NCBI GenBank assembly: GCA_947258805.1
Contig: CAMYJV010000001.1
Location: forward strand, 69,596 to 89,398
Direction of reading: 5' to 3'
DNA: 19,803 nt
DNA from: an uncultured Gammaproteobacteria bacterium
GTDB lineage: Bacteria; Pseudomonadota; Gammaproteobacteria; GCA-2729495
Every line of letters begins with the position of its first letter. Position 1 is the stretch's first letter. The position numbers were made by a program, and so were the translations under genes. The notes below the pieces were generated by a model that worked only from the letters and a program-made list of their open reading frames with translations, was not told the origin of the DNA and made no database searches. Positions 7,203-15,309 of the stretch are shown one piece after another.

Positions 7203-9806
7203 TCAGAACAACGGTTCGTCGGTCCGATTTTCCATCGGATCCGTGCCCGAGAAGATAGGTTCGGGTTCCGAGGCGAGCATATCCGGCACCTTGCCGGCTT
7301 CGAAGATCTCGAAAATGGCACCAGGAGAACCCGCCGGCGCCACCAGGCCGGACTCCGGGTCAATGCGCACGGTCACAATGCCAGCAGGTCGGGGGATCGT
7401 CGCGTCTGGCGTCCCTTTCAGGGCTTCGGCCATGAAGTATTTCCACATGGGCAGCGCCGTGCGGCCGCCTTCTTCCCTGTTTCCGAGAGGGCGCTCCTGG
7501 TCGAAGCCCACCCACGCCGTGGCCACAATGTCGCCGTTGAAACCGCTGAACCATGCGTCACGGCGGTCGTTCGTGGTGCCCGTCTTGCCGGCGATGTCGG
7601 GCCGGCCCAGTTCGCGCGCACCGCGCCCGGTGCCCCGGCGAATCACGTCACGCATCATGTCGTAGACCATGTACGCGTTGGTCGATGAGATCACGCGCTC
7701 GGCCGGGTTTTCGTAACGGCGTACGAATTCCGGCGCGTCTTTGGCAGAAGGGCGCCAGGCCAGTCCGTGTGCTGACATTTCTTCAACGCTGCGGTAGTCG
7801 GGGACTTCTCCGTCAAAGTCGCGGGCGGCGGCATCTGGCACCACGGTCAGCGGCGCAGGCGCCACGGCGGGTCGATCCACGGCCTGCTGTACCTCAAGGA
7901 CAGTCCGCTCCGCCGCAGACAGTTCGCATTCGCGGCACACCATGCGGGGCGAACTGACGAACACCTCGTTGCCGCCCGTATCGAGAATGCGCTCCACCAC
8001 GTAAGGCTCTAAACGATAACCGCCACTGGCGAACACCGCATATCCGGCGGCCATGTCCAGCGGCGCGGCACCGCCGCTGCCCAGCGCCAGGGAAGAGTCC
8101 CGCGGCAGGGCACTGTCCGGCACACCGAAGGTGCGGATATGTCTTACCGTATTGTCGATACCGGCGCCGAGCAGCACCCTGACCGACACCAGGTTCAGGG
8201 AGCGCACCAGGGCTTCGCGCAGTCGGGTGGGCCCGTAGAACTGCCGCGAGTAATTCTCCGGCCGCCAGGTTGTTTCCAGGTTTGCATCGTCGAAGACCAC
8301 CGGCGCGTCGTTGACCAGGGTTGCCGTGGTAAAGCCGTTTTCCAGTGCGGCCGAGTAGATGAAGGGTTTGAACGACGAGCCGGGCTGACGGCGTGTCTGT
8401 ACCGCCCGGTTGAATTTGCTGGCAGAGAAATCGAAGCCACCGGACAGGGCAACAATGCCACCGTCTTCGGGGCTCAGGGCCACGAGCGCCCCCTGCACCG
8501 AGGGCAACTGCGTGAGCACCCAGCCGCGGTCTTCGGTGTATGTGAGCCGAATGAGATCACCAGGGCTGACCACGTCTGCTGCCGACAACGGCGCCGGGCC
8601 GACAGCGTTGTCGTTCACGTAGGCGCGCCAGTCAAGGTTAGTCCAGGGAATGCTGGCGGTGCCGCGGTCGCGAATGAACACAGTGGCGCTGTTGTCGTCA
8701 CTCAGACTCAGCACGACGGCCGCATACAGGTTGCCGTAACGAGGCAGCGGCGCGAGCATCGCCCCCAATTCGGTGATGTCATAACCGCCGGGTCCGTCGG
8801 GGTCAGGCGGAACCTCCGCCAGCGCATCGCGCCCCTCAGGGCCGCGGTATCCGTGGCGCCGGTCGTATTCCAGCAGCGCGCTGCGCAAGGCGACGTCTGC
8901 CGCCTCCTGCAGCTGGCTGTCGACGGTGGTGATAACTTCATAGCCGGCCGTGTAGGCCTCCGGCCCGAAGCGCTCGATCAGCTCCGCACGCACCATTTCG
9001 GCGATATAGGGCGCGTCCAGCTCTACGCTGGGCCCGTGCAGCCTCGAGACCATGGGCGTGGCGACAGCCTGGTCGTATTCGTTCGAATCGATGAAGCGCA
9101 AATCCAGCATCCGCCGCAACACGTAGGCGCGCCGTTCGGTGGCGCGCACCGGGTTTGCCACGGGGTTCAATGCTGACGGTGCTTTCGGCAGCCCGGCGAT
9201 TGTCGCCGTCTCAGCAACCGTCAGTTCAGCCAGCGGCTTGCCGAAATACACCTCTGCTGCTGCCGCGACGCCATAGGCGCGCTGGCCCAGGAAAATCTTG
9301 TTCAGGTACAGCGCGAGAATTTCCTGTTTCGTGAACTCGCCCTCGATCTGGGTCGCCAGCAGCAGCTCCTTCGCTTTGCGCACAAAGGTTCGGTCGCGCG
9401 ACAGGAAATACACCCGGGCGAGCTGCTGGGTGATGGTGCTGCCCCCCTGGCTGCGGGAACCGGTGACCGCGAGATTGGCTGCGGCGCGCAGGATGCCCTG
9501 GTAATCGAAACCAGGGTGGTCGAAAAAGCGGTCGTCTTCTGCTGCCAGGAAGGCTTCGATCAAACGTTGCGGGATGTCGGCATAGCCTACCGGGATGCGG
9601 CGCTTTTCTCCGATCTGGGCCATGAGCCGCCCGTCGCGGGAATACACGCGCAGGGGTATCTGCAGCTGCACATCGCGCAGCGTGTCGGCCGACGGGAGGT
9701 CGGGACGGAAAAAATAATGGGCGCCGGTGACAATGGCGAGCACGGCCAGCGCGCAGCTGATCGCGAGGCCCGCCAGCACCGGTAGCAGCCGGAGCCAGGG
9801 ATTCAT
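7203..9806 (-). CDS. mrcA: penicillin-binding protein 1A, bifunctional peptidoglycan synthase
   Basis: The product is 867 residues, the family length. It polymerises lipid II and crosslinks peptidoglycan at the outer face of the inner membrane. Order: N-terminal anchor helix (about 5-28); glycosyltransferase domain with Glu90 in EDDRFFDHPG and QGGSTITQQLAR (120-131); an OB-like ODD domain (about 320-430); transpeptidase domain with Ser477 (SSFK), SLN (536-538) and KTGTTND (741-747). All catalytic motifs are intact. The start at 9806 fits the E. coli PBP1A N-terminus, although its ribosome site is poor. It is divergent from pilM across 426 bases, the classical ponA-pil arrangement. Its promoter must lie in or beyond the stretch that holds the c-di-GMP riboswitch on the other strand. 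Confidence 0.96.
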   Translation of the reverse strand: MNPWLRLLPVLAGLAISCALAVLAIVTGAHYFFRPDLPSADTLRDVQLQIPLRVYSRDGRLMAQIGEKRRIPVGYADIPQRLIEAFLAAEDDRFFDHPGFDYQGILRAAANLAVTGSRSQGGSTITQQLARVYFLSRDRTFVRKAKELLLATQIEGEFTKQEILALYLNKIFLGQRAYGVAAAAEVYFGKPLAELTVAETATIAGLPKAPSALNPVANPVRATERRAYVLRRMLDLRFIDSNEYDQAVATPMVSRLHGPSVELDAPYIAEMVRAELIERFGPEAYTAGYEVITTVDSQLQEAADVALRSALLEYDRRHGYRGPEGRDALAEVPPDPDGPGGYDITELGAMLAPLPRYGNLYAAVVLSLSDDNSATVFIRDRGTASIPWTNLDWRAYVNDNAVGPAPLSAADVVSPGDLIRLTYTEDRGWVLTQLPSVQGALVALSPEDGGIVALSGGFDFSASKFNRAVQTRRQPGSSFKPFIYSAALENGFTTATLVNDAPVVFDDANLETTWRPENYSRQFYGPTRLREALVRSLNLVSVRVLLGAGIDNTVRHIRTFGVPDSALPRDSSLALGSGGAAPLDMAAGYAVFASGGYRLEPYVVERILDTGGNEVFVSSPRMVCRECELSAAERTVLEVQQAVDRPAVAPAPLTVVPDAAARDFDGEVPDYRSVEEMSAHGLAWRPSAKDAPEFVRRYENPAERVISSTNAYMVYDMMRDVIRRGTGRGARELGRPDIAGKTGTTNDRRDAWFSGFNGDIVATAWVGFDQERPLGNREEGGRTALPMWKYFMAEALKGTPDATIPRPAGIVTVRIDPESGLVAPAGSPGAIFEIFEAGKVPDMLASEPEPIFSGTDPMENRTDEPLF

Positions 9807-9855
9807 CAGAAAACGAAGACATTCCCTTGCCTTGGGTATGTCGATTATGCATATT

Positions 9856-9985
9856 GGCGGCGGTTTTGGGGCAAACCCGGCGAAAGTCGGGGGCGCAAAG
9901 CCACCGGTCTAAGGAATTCCGGAGGCACGGCGGATTGAGGGACTGCCGCGCCAGGGGCTGAGTTCTAGGACAGCGGGGCTGCCAG
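9856..9985 (+). promoter_or_regulatory. cyclic-di-GMP-I (GEMM-I) riboswitch upstream of pilMNOPQ
   Basis: Recognised by its conserved core and by helices that pair. P1: GGCGG (9859-9863) with CTGCC (9979-9983). The G before GGCAAACC keeps the guanine that reads c-di-GMP in the Vc2 aptamer. P2: CCCGGC (9876-9881) and GTCGGG (9886-9891), capped by a GAAA tetraloop (9882-9885). Next CGCAAAGCC (9894-9902) and CCGG. P3: GGAATTC (9913-9919) with GAGTTCT (9960-9966), framed by TCTAA (9908-9912) and AGGA (9967-9970), the tetraloop receptor. AGCGGGG (9972-9978) matches the Vc2 junction. P3 carries an extra stem: GGCACGGCGG (9924-9933) with CTGCCGCGCC (9943-9952), one mismatch. The aptamer ends 247 bases before pilM. 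Ligand specificity is inferred; whether the ligand switches expression on or off is not visible. Confidence 0.87.
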
Positions 9986-10232
9986 GGGCGGAGTGAGGTA
10001 CCAATCTCCCGTCTCTGAACCAGCTCAAGTCTGTCCGGGCGCAGCCGCTCGGCGCTTCCCCAGTCCACCGCTACCAGTGGTTTTCCGCCGGTTTGGGTCT
10101 GCTGCGGTCCGGCGCGTGATTTGCGACGGAACTCACAGTACTTTAACTGTCAGCGGATATATAGTTAAATCTGGATGCTAAGGCGTCAAAATATATTGCT
10201 GGCGCAAGCTTCGGACGTAGAAGGGAAAAAGC
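9986..10232 (+). other. pilM leader downstream of the riboswitch aptamer
   Basis: This stretch of about 250 bases carries no gene. It should contain the riboswitch expression platform, but I see no clear stem plus T-tract terminator. Candidate folds are CGGAG/CTCCCG (about 9989-10016), CCAC...GTGG followed by TTTT (about 10066-10084, weak) and CGCCGG...CCGGCG (10086-10091 with 10109-10114). A sharply AT-rich segment (10140-10200) contains TATATAGTTAAAT, a TTAACT...AGTTAA inverted repeat and TATATT, and could be a second promoter near pilM. Confidence 0.5.
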
Positions 10233-11294
10233 GTGATATTCGGCTCGCGTTCCAAGCCACTGATTGGGCTTGACATAACTACGTCGTCGATCAAGCTCGT
10301 CGAGCTTGTATCGGCGGGCCGTTCCTATCGTGCGGAGTGCTACTCAGCGGAGCCTACGCCGCCTAACGCCATCAACGAAAAAACCATTGTCGATGCGGAA
10401 GCCGTCGGTGAGGCAATTCGCCGGGCGGTGAAGCGTGCCGGCAGCGATACGCAGGATGTCGCGATCGCCATCAGTGGTGATGCGGCGATTACGAAAGTGA
10501 TCCAGATGCCGCGAACCCTGGGGCCGAATGAACTCGAAGGCCAGGTGGAAATTCAGGCCGACCAGTACATTCCCTTCCCGATGGAAGAGGTCAGTTTTGA
10601 TTTCGAGATCATGGGCCCGTCGATCAACGATCCGGACATGAACGACGTGTTGCTGGTCGCGACGCGCACCGAGAATGTCGATCAGCGCCGCGCTGCCGTG
10701 GAGGCTGCCGGGTTGACGGCCCGCGTGGTTGATGTCGAGGCCTTCGCGCTGGAGAACGCCTGTCAGCTGCTTGCCCATCAAATGCCCGACGCGGGCATGG
10801 AACATCTGATTGCAGTCGTCGACTTCGGTGCCAGCAATACGACATTCAGTGTGCTCCAGGATATGCGGGTGATCTACACACGCGACTTTTCTTTCGGTGG
10901 CCAGCAGCTCACCGAAGAGATCATGCGTACATACGGTCTGAGCCTGGAAGACGCTGGCCGCGCCAAGAAAGAAGGTGGCTTGCCGAGCAACTTTCAACCG
11001 GAAGTTCTCGATCCCTTCATTGACGACATGACGCAGCAGGTCAGCCGTTCGCTCCAGTTCTTCCTGGCGTCCGGCGGTGGCCGGGAGCAGCCGGACCAGA
11101 TTCTCGTCTGCGGTGGTTGCGCCAACATTCCTGGCGTGGCCGACGTGATTTCGAGCAAGGTGGGTATCCCGACAGAAATCGGCGATCCCCTGGGTCAGAT
11201 GAAGATTTCATCGCGGGCCAAGTCGCAAGGGGTGCGCAAGGATGCCACCGCGTTGCTGACGGCCTGCGGACTGGCGCTCAGGAGCTTTGACTAA
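10233..11294 (+). CDS. pilM: type IV pilus inner-membrane platform protein PilM
   Basis: The product is 353 residues, actin-like and cytoplasmic. PilM binds the N-terminal tail of PilN and links the cytoplasmic motor side of the type IV pilus to the PilN/PilO alignment complex. The N-terminus IGLDITTSSIKLVEL (12-26) is the family's first phosphate-binding loop. AVVDFGASNTTFSVL (193-207) is the second, and LVCGGCANIPG near 290-300 the third. The start is GTG at 10233 with AAGGGA 6 bases upstream. It is the first gene of the pil unit, downstream of the c-di-GMP riboswitch. Its TAA overlaps the pilN ATG by one base, so translation is coupled. Confidence 0.97.
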   Translation: MIFGSRSKPLIGLDITTSSIKLVELVSAGRSYRAECYSAEPTPPNAINEKTIVDAEAVGEAIRRAVKRAGSDTQDVAIAISGDAAITKVIQMPRTLGPNELEGQVEIQADQYIPFPMEEVSFDFEIMGPSINDPDMNDVLLVATRTENVDQRRAAVEAAGLTARVVDVEAFALENACQLLAHQMPDAGMEHLIAVVDFGASNTTFSVLQDMRVIYTRDFSFGGQQLTEEIMRTYGLSLEDAGRAKKEGGLPSNFQPEVLDPFIDDMTQQVSRSLQFFLASGGGREQPDQILVCGGCANIPGVADVISSKVGIPTEIGDPLGQMKISSRAKSQGVRKDATALLTACGLALRSFD

Positions 11295-11881
11295 TGCCTC
11301 GCATTAATCTGCTGCCATGGCGCGAGGAACTCCGCGCGCAGCGGCGCAACCAGTTCTTCGTGGCGTTGGGCGGGGCCGCCGCGCTGGCCGGAATCCTTTT
11401 GCTGCTGTCGTATTTTGTTTTCGACAGCCTGATTGGTGGCCAGCGCGATCGCAACGAATTCCTGAAACAGGAAATCGCGGAGCTGGACAAGCAGATCGAA
11501 GAAATCCTCGAACTCGAAACCAGCAAGTCCCGGTTGCTCGCACGCATGGAGATCATCGAACAGCTGCAACGAAGTCGGCCCGGCATCGTGCATGTGTTCG
11601 ACGACTTGGTTAACGTGATGCCCGAGGGCGTGTTCCTGAGTTCTGTGAAGCAGACCGGGCGTCGTTTGGAAATGGTCGGTGTTGCCGAGTCCAACACGCG
11701 CGTGTCGGCGCTAATGCGCAACATCGACAAGTCAGAGTGGCTCACGAATCCGGACCTCGAGGTTGTGGAAGTGAAAACGATTGGTGGCCGCGGGCAAGCG
11801 GGCCCGAAGGCCAGCGAATTCACCGTGTTTGCCCGAACCGTCGCGCAGCCGGGTGAAGAAGAAGAGGAGGAGGGCGAATGA
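11294..11881 (+). CDS. pilN: type IV pilus alignment protein PilN
   Basis: The product is 195 residues. The N-terminal tail INLLPWREE (4-12) is the conserved PilM-binding sequence. A membrane helix follows (about 22-46), then a coiled coil rich in E, K and Q (about 48-90) and a periplasmic ferredoxin-like domain. PilN heterodimerises with PilO to connect PilM to PilP. The C-terminus ends in a run of glutamates (EEEEEEGE). Its codons (GAGGAGGAGGG, about 11864-11874) double as the ribosome site for pilO, whose ATG overlaps the pilN stop (ATGA). Confidence 0.97.
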   Translation: MPRINLLPWREELRAQRRNQFFVALGGAAALAGILLLLSYFVFDSLIGGQRDRNEFLKQEIAELDKQIEEILELETSKSRLLARMEIIEQLQRSRPGIVHVFDDLVNVMPEGVFLSSVKQTGRRLEMVGVAESNTRVSALMRNIDKSEWLTNPDLEVVEVKTIGGRGQAGPKASEFTVFARTVAQPGEEEEEEGE

Positions 11882-12486
11882 ACTTCCTCGAAGAACTCCA
11901 GAATCTCGATTTCAACGATATCGGCCGTTGGCCGATCGTTTTTCATGTGTTTTTCGTCGTCCTGTTTTTCGTCGTCGCCACAGGCGCAGGATTCTATTTT
12001 CTGGTTTACGAAGAGCAGATGCCGCGCCTGGAGAAGGCGCAGCGCGAAGAGCGTGACCTGAAAAATTCCTTCGAGCAGAAGCAGAGGAAGGCGGCGAATT
12101 TCGACTCTTACAAGCAACAGCTCGCTGAGATACAGAGTTCGTTCGGAACGATGCTGAGGCAGTTGCCCGGCAAGACCGAGATCCCGAACCTGTTGGTGGA
12201 CATTTCGCAGACCGGCCTGGCAGCTGGCCTCCAGGAAGAGCTGTTCCAGCCGATGGATGAGCTGCGTCGTGATTTTTACGCCGAGAAGCCCATCAAGATA
12301 CGGCTGAAAGGCACGTACCACGAGTTCGGCCAGTTTGTCAGCGACATTGCGGCATTGCCGCGAATCGTCACGCTCCACGACATCGAGATCCAGCCCGACG
12401 GCGGACGCGATGCGGTCGGCTCGGACCTGATTCTCAACGTGACAGCGAAGACGTACCGCTACCTGGAAGAGGAGCAGGAAGGCTAG
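11878..12486 (+). CDS. pilO: type IV pilus alignment protein PilO
   Basis: The product is 202 residues. A short cytoplasmic segment is followed by one membrane helix (about 20-45, FHVFFVVLFFVVATGAGFYF) and a coiled coil (about 50-80, EKAQREERDLKNSFEQKQRK). The rest is a periplasmic ferredoxin-like domain with ELFQPMDELRRDFYAEKPI and the GTYHEFGQFVSDIA segment characteristic of PilO. It pairs with PilN and contacts PilP to span the periplasm. The start overlaps the pilN stop by four bases (ATGA). Confidence 0.97.
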   Translation: MNFLEELQNLDFNDIGRWPIVFHVFFVVLFFVVATGAGFYFLVYEEQMPRLEKAQREERDLKNSFEQKQRKAANFDSYKQQLAEIQSSFGTMLRQLPGKTEIPNLLVDISQTGLAAGLQEELFQPMDELRRDFYAEKPIKIRLKGTYHEFGQFVSDIAALPRIVTLHDIEIQPDGGRDAVGSDLILNVTAKTYRYLEEEQEG

Positions 12487-12502
12487 GCGCGCAGGCCTGC
12501 CA

Positions 12503-13027
12503 GTGCACACGAGCATGAATCTTACGTCGATACACAGAATATTCGTCGTTACCCTGCTGGCGCTGCTGGCGGCCGGCTGTGGTGGTGGCATGGATGACCT
12601 GATGTCCTACGTGGACGAGGTCAAGGCGCGACCGGGTGGCCGAATCGATCCGCTGCCGCAGATCAAGCCGTACCAGACCTTTAACTACGATGCCGGGTCC
12701 CGGCGGTCGCCCTTCGTGCAGGAAACAGGGCCGTCGAGCGGCCAGCTGGCCGGGCCGCGGCCCGACGTCAGTCGCCCGAAGGAATATCTGGAGGGTTTCC
12801 CGCTGGACACCCTGAACATGGTGGGGACCCTGGAACGCGAAGGCCGGACTTATGGCCTCGTTCAGACACAGGACGGCCTCGTGCACCGCGTGCTGCCTGG
12901 CAACTATATCGGGCAGAACGATGGGCGTGTCGTCGGCGTCTCGACGGCAGGAATTGAGGTAGAAGAACTGGTTCCCGACGGGATCGGGGGATTCTTCAAG
13001 CGGTCTGCGGCTATTAGCCTGGACTGA
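12503..13027 (+). CDS. pilP: type IV pilus lipoprotein PilP
   Basis: The product is 174 residues from GTG at 12503, which has GCAGG 7 bases upstream. An ATG at 12515 is an alternative, but its ribosome site would be too close. The protein is a lipoprotein: hydrophobic stretch VVTLLALLAAGC with the lipobox cysteine at residue 26. The periplasmic body has YDAGSRRSPFVQE (the conserved R-S/D-P-F motif of PilP) and a C-terminal beta domain (LDTLNMVGTLEREGRTYGLVQ...VHRVLPGNYIGQNDGRV) that docks on the N-domains of the PilQ secretin. It starts 16 bases after pilO. Confidence 0.95.
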   Translation: MHTSMNLTSIHRIFVVTLLALLAAGCGGGMDDLMSYVDEVKARPGGRIDPLPQIKPYQTFNYDAGSRRSPFVQETGPSSGQLAGPRPDVSRPKEYLEGFPLDTLNMVGTLEREGRTYGLVQTQDGLVHRVLPGNYIGQNDGRVVGVSTAGIEVEELVPDGIGGFFKRSAAISLD

Positions 13028-13032
13028 GCGAC

Positions 13033-13052
13033 GCCGGACAGAGAGGTCCGGC
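13033..13052 (+). other. stem-loop between pilP and pilQ
   Basis: GCCGGAC and GTCCGGC form a perfect 7-bp stem with a six-base loop (AGAGAG), 5 bases after the pilP stop and 27 before the pilQ start. No T-tract follows, so it is not a terminator. It may be a processing or stability element that adjusts pilQ relative to pilMNOP. Confidence 0.5.
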
Positions 13053-13079
13053 ATCGCAGGGAGTACGTGGGAGTACGAA

Positions 13080-15272
13080 ATGATGAGTACTGCAAGGCGA
13101 ATCCTGGCGCAGCTGGCGGGCCGACGGCCCGAAGGCCTGCTCGTGGGGCTCGGGGCCTTTTTGGTGATGTCTTTGGCCAGCACCGTGGTGGTGGCCCAGG
13201 AGGCTGGTAACAGCCTGAAAGACATCCAGGTGCAGGCCCTGCCGGGCGACCGCATCGAGTTGCAACTGGTGCTGGAAAATGCGGCACCGGCGCCGCTCGC
13301 CTTTACTATCGACAACCCGGCGCGCATTGCGCTGGACCTGCAGGACACGACCCTCGCTTTGCCGTCGCGGCGCAAGGATGTCGGCCTCGGTGCACTCGAT
13401 ACGGTACTCGCCGCCGAAGCCGGTGGCCGCACCCGCGTAGTGCTGAACCTGGACCAGATGGTTGCGTATGAAACCCGTGTAGACGGCAACCGGGTGATCG
13501 TCACCCTGGAAGCCGGCAGTGAAATGACCCAGGCCGTCACGACCTTTGCCGGAGCGCCGGCCGACAGAATGGCCCCGTCAGCCGCAGCGTCGGGCGGCAA
13601 CAGTATTCAGAATGTGGATTTCCGTCGCTCAGAGGCGGGCGCTGGCCGTGTGATTGTCACCTTGAGCGAGCCAGGTATCCCTGTAGACGTTCGCCAGGAA
13701 GGTGGCACCGTTGTCGTCAGTTTCTCCGGCGCCAGCATTGACGACAGCATGACGAAGCGCCTGGACGTGATGGATTTCGCCACGCCGGTCAATACCATCG
13801 ACGTGTTGCGGGTCGGTCGTGACACGCGCGTTGTGATCGCGGCCACAGGCAACTGGGAGGAACTGGCATACCAGTCCGACAACATCTTCACGGTTGAAGT
13901 GCAACCCGTGCAGGAGAAGAGTCTCGACAAGCCGACCCTGTTCAGCCCGGACCGCGAATACAACGGCGAGCGTCTGACCCTGAACTTCCAGGACATCGAA
14001 ACCCGTGCGGTGCTGCAGCTGCTGGCCGACGTGAGCGCCCGGAATATCGTGGTCTCGGACACGGTGCAAGGCAACGTGACGTTGCGCCTGCAGAACGTGC
14101 CCTGGGACCAGGCCCTGGATATCGTGCTGGCGGCCAAGGGCCTGGACATGCGCGAGAACGGCAACGTGATCATCGTCGCGCCGGCTGAAGAAATTGCCGC
14201 GCGTGAGCTGGCCGACCTCGAATCGCGCCAGGAAATCAAGCAGCTCGAGCCGCTGAGTGCAGAATATCTGCAGGTGAACTACGCGAAGGCGGGCGATCTT
14301 GCCGACCTGATCAGCGGCGGCAGCGGCGGCAGCGCACTGTTGTCAGAACGGGGTTCCGTGGCTATCGACGAGCGCACCAATACCCTGCTGCTGCAGGACA
14401 CTGCTGATCGCATCGGCGACATTCGCCGGCTGGTCAGCACCCTCGATATACCGGTGCGCCAGGTGCTGATCGAGTCACGCATCGTGATCGTGAACGACAA
14501 CTTCAGCCGCGAACTCGGCGTGCGGTGGGGCCTGACCGTCGTAAGTGACGACGTGGGCAATGTCGCGTCGACCTCTGGCTCGGCTGAGGCGAACGACACG
14601 ATCATCAACTCGGCCATCGACAATATCAACAACACCGGCGATCCGTTCCCGGTGGAAACACCTGGTCTGAATGACCGCTTCAACGTCAACCTGCCGGTGG
14701 CCAACCCGGCCGGCCAGCTTGCTGTAGCGATTCTGGGTGATGATTACCTGGTGGACCTGGAGCTCAGCGCGCTGCAGAGCGAAGGCGCCGGCGAGGTCAT
14801 CTCGTCACCTCGCGTGATTACGGCGAACCAGAAGGAAGCCAACATCAAGGCGGGTGTGGAAATTCCGTACCAGGAATCCTCGTCCAGCGGCGCCACCACG
14901 ACGCAGTTCAAGGAAGCGGTGCTGAGCCTGACGGTGACGCCGCAGATCACGCCGGACGATCGCATCATTCTCGACCTGTTCGTGACCAAGGACAGCGTTG
15001 GTGAGCAGGTCACCACGGAACGTGGCGGTTCGGTGCCGAGTATCGACACCCGCTCAGTTGAGACACAGGTCTTGGTAGACAACGGCCAGACCGTGGTATT
15101 AGGGGGTATCTACGAAACGGAACAGCGGGAGCTGTTCACCAAGGTGCCGTACCTGGGAGATATCCCCGGTCTTGGCCGGCTCTTCCGTTCGACTCGGGTA
15201 TCCACCGACAAGACGGAACTGCTCATTTTCGTGACGCCAAAAATATTAAAAGAAGGCTCGAGCATTCTGTAA
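13080..15272 (+). CDS. pilQ: type IV pilus outer-membrane secretin PilQ
   Basis: The product is 730 residues, the outer-membrane channel through which the pilus exits. Order: signal peptide (cleavage near VVVAQ, about 39-41); AMIN domain 1 (about 46-145), AMIN domain 2 (about 175-275), which bind peptidoglycan; secretin N0/STN domain (298-368, LNFQDIETRAVLQLLADVSA); N1 domain (about 390-458); secretin barrel (about 550-722) with SSPRVITANQKEA and the signature VPYLGDIPGLGRLFRS (689-704). It ends in VTPKIL, as secretins usually do. Two adjacent ATG codons (13080 and 13083) follow a tandem GGGAGTACG repeat that supplies two ribosome sites. Gap to the next gene is 37 bases, suggesting co-transcription. 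Confidence 0.98.
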   Translation: MMSTARRILAQLAGRRPEGLLVGLGAFLVMSLASTVVVAQEAGNSLKDIQVQALPGDRIELQLVLENAAPAPLAFTIDNPARIALDLQDTTLALPSRRKDVGLGALDTVLAAEAGGRTRVVLNLDQMVAYETRVDGNRVIVTLEAGSEMTQAVTTFAGAPADRMAPSAAASGGNSIQNVDFRRSEAGAGRVIVTLSEPGIPVDVRQEGGTVVVSFSGASIDDSMTKRLDVMDFATPVNTIDVLRVGRDTRVVIAATGNWEELAYQSDNIFTVEVQPVQEKSLDKPTLFSPDREYNGERLTLNFQDIETRAVLQLLADVSARNIVVSDTVQGNVTLRLQNVPWDQALDIVLAAKGLDMRENGNVIIVAPAEEIAARELADLESRQEIKQLEPLSAEYLQVNYAKAGDLADLISGGSGGSALLSERGSVAIDERTNTLLLQDTADRIGDIRRLVSTLDIPVRQVLIESRIVIVNDNFSRELGVRWGLTVVSDDVGNVASTSGSAEANDTIINSAIDNINNTGDPFPVETPGLNDRFNVNLPVANPAGQLAVAILGDDYLVDLELSALQSEGAGEVISSPRVITANQKEANIKAGVEIPYQESSSSGATTTQFKEAVLSLTVTPQITPDDRIILDLFVTKDSVGEQVTTERGGSVPSIDTRSVETQVLVDNGQTVVLGGIYETEQRELFTKVPYLGDIPGLGRLFRSTRVSTDKTELLIFVTPKILKEGSSIL

Positions 15273-15309
15273 GGGAGGATCGGCGCGAGTGCGCTTGAGA
15301 GGAATTATC

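Noticed and set aside
8139..9176. Open frame of 345 codons on the plus strand within mrcA
   Set aside because: It is antisense to the conserved transpeptidase region of PBP1A and has no supporting signal.
9868..9872. Possibility that the riboswitch is the cGAMP-sensing GEMM-I variant
   Set aside because: The variant has A in place of the ligand-reading G before GCAAACC; here all bases in that run are G, so c-di-GMP is the expected ligand.
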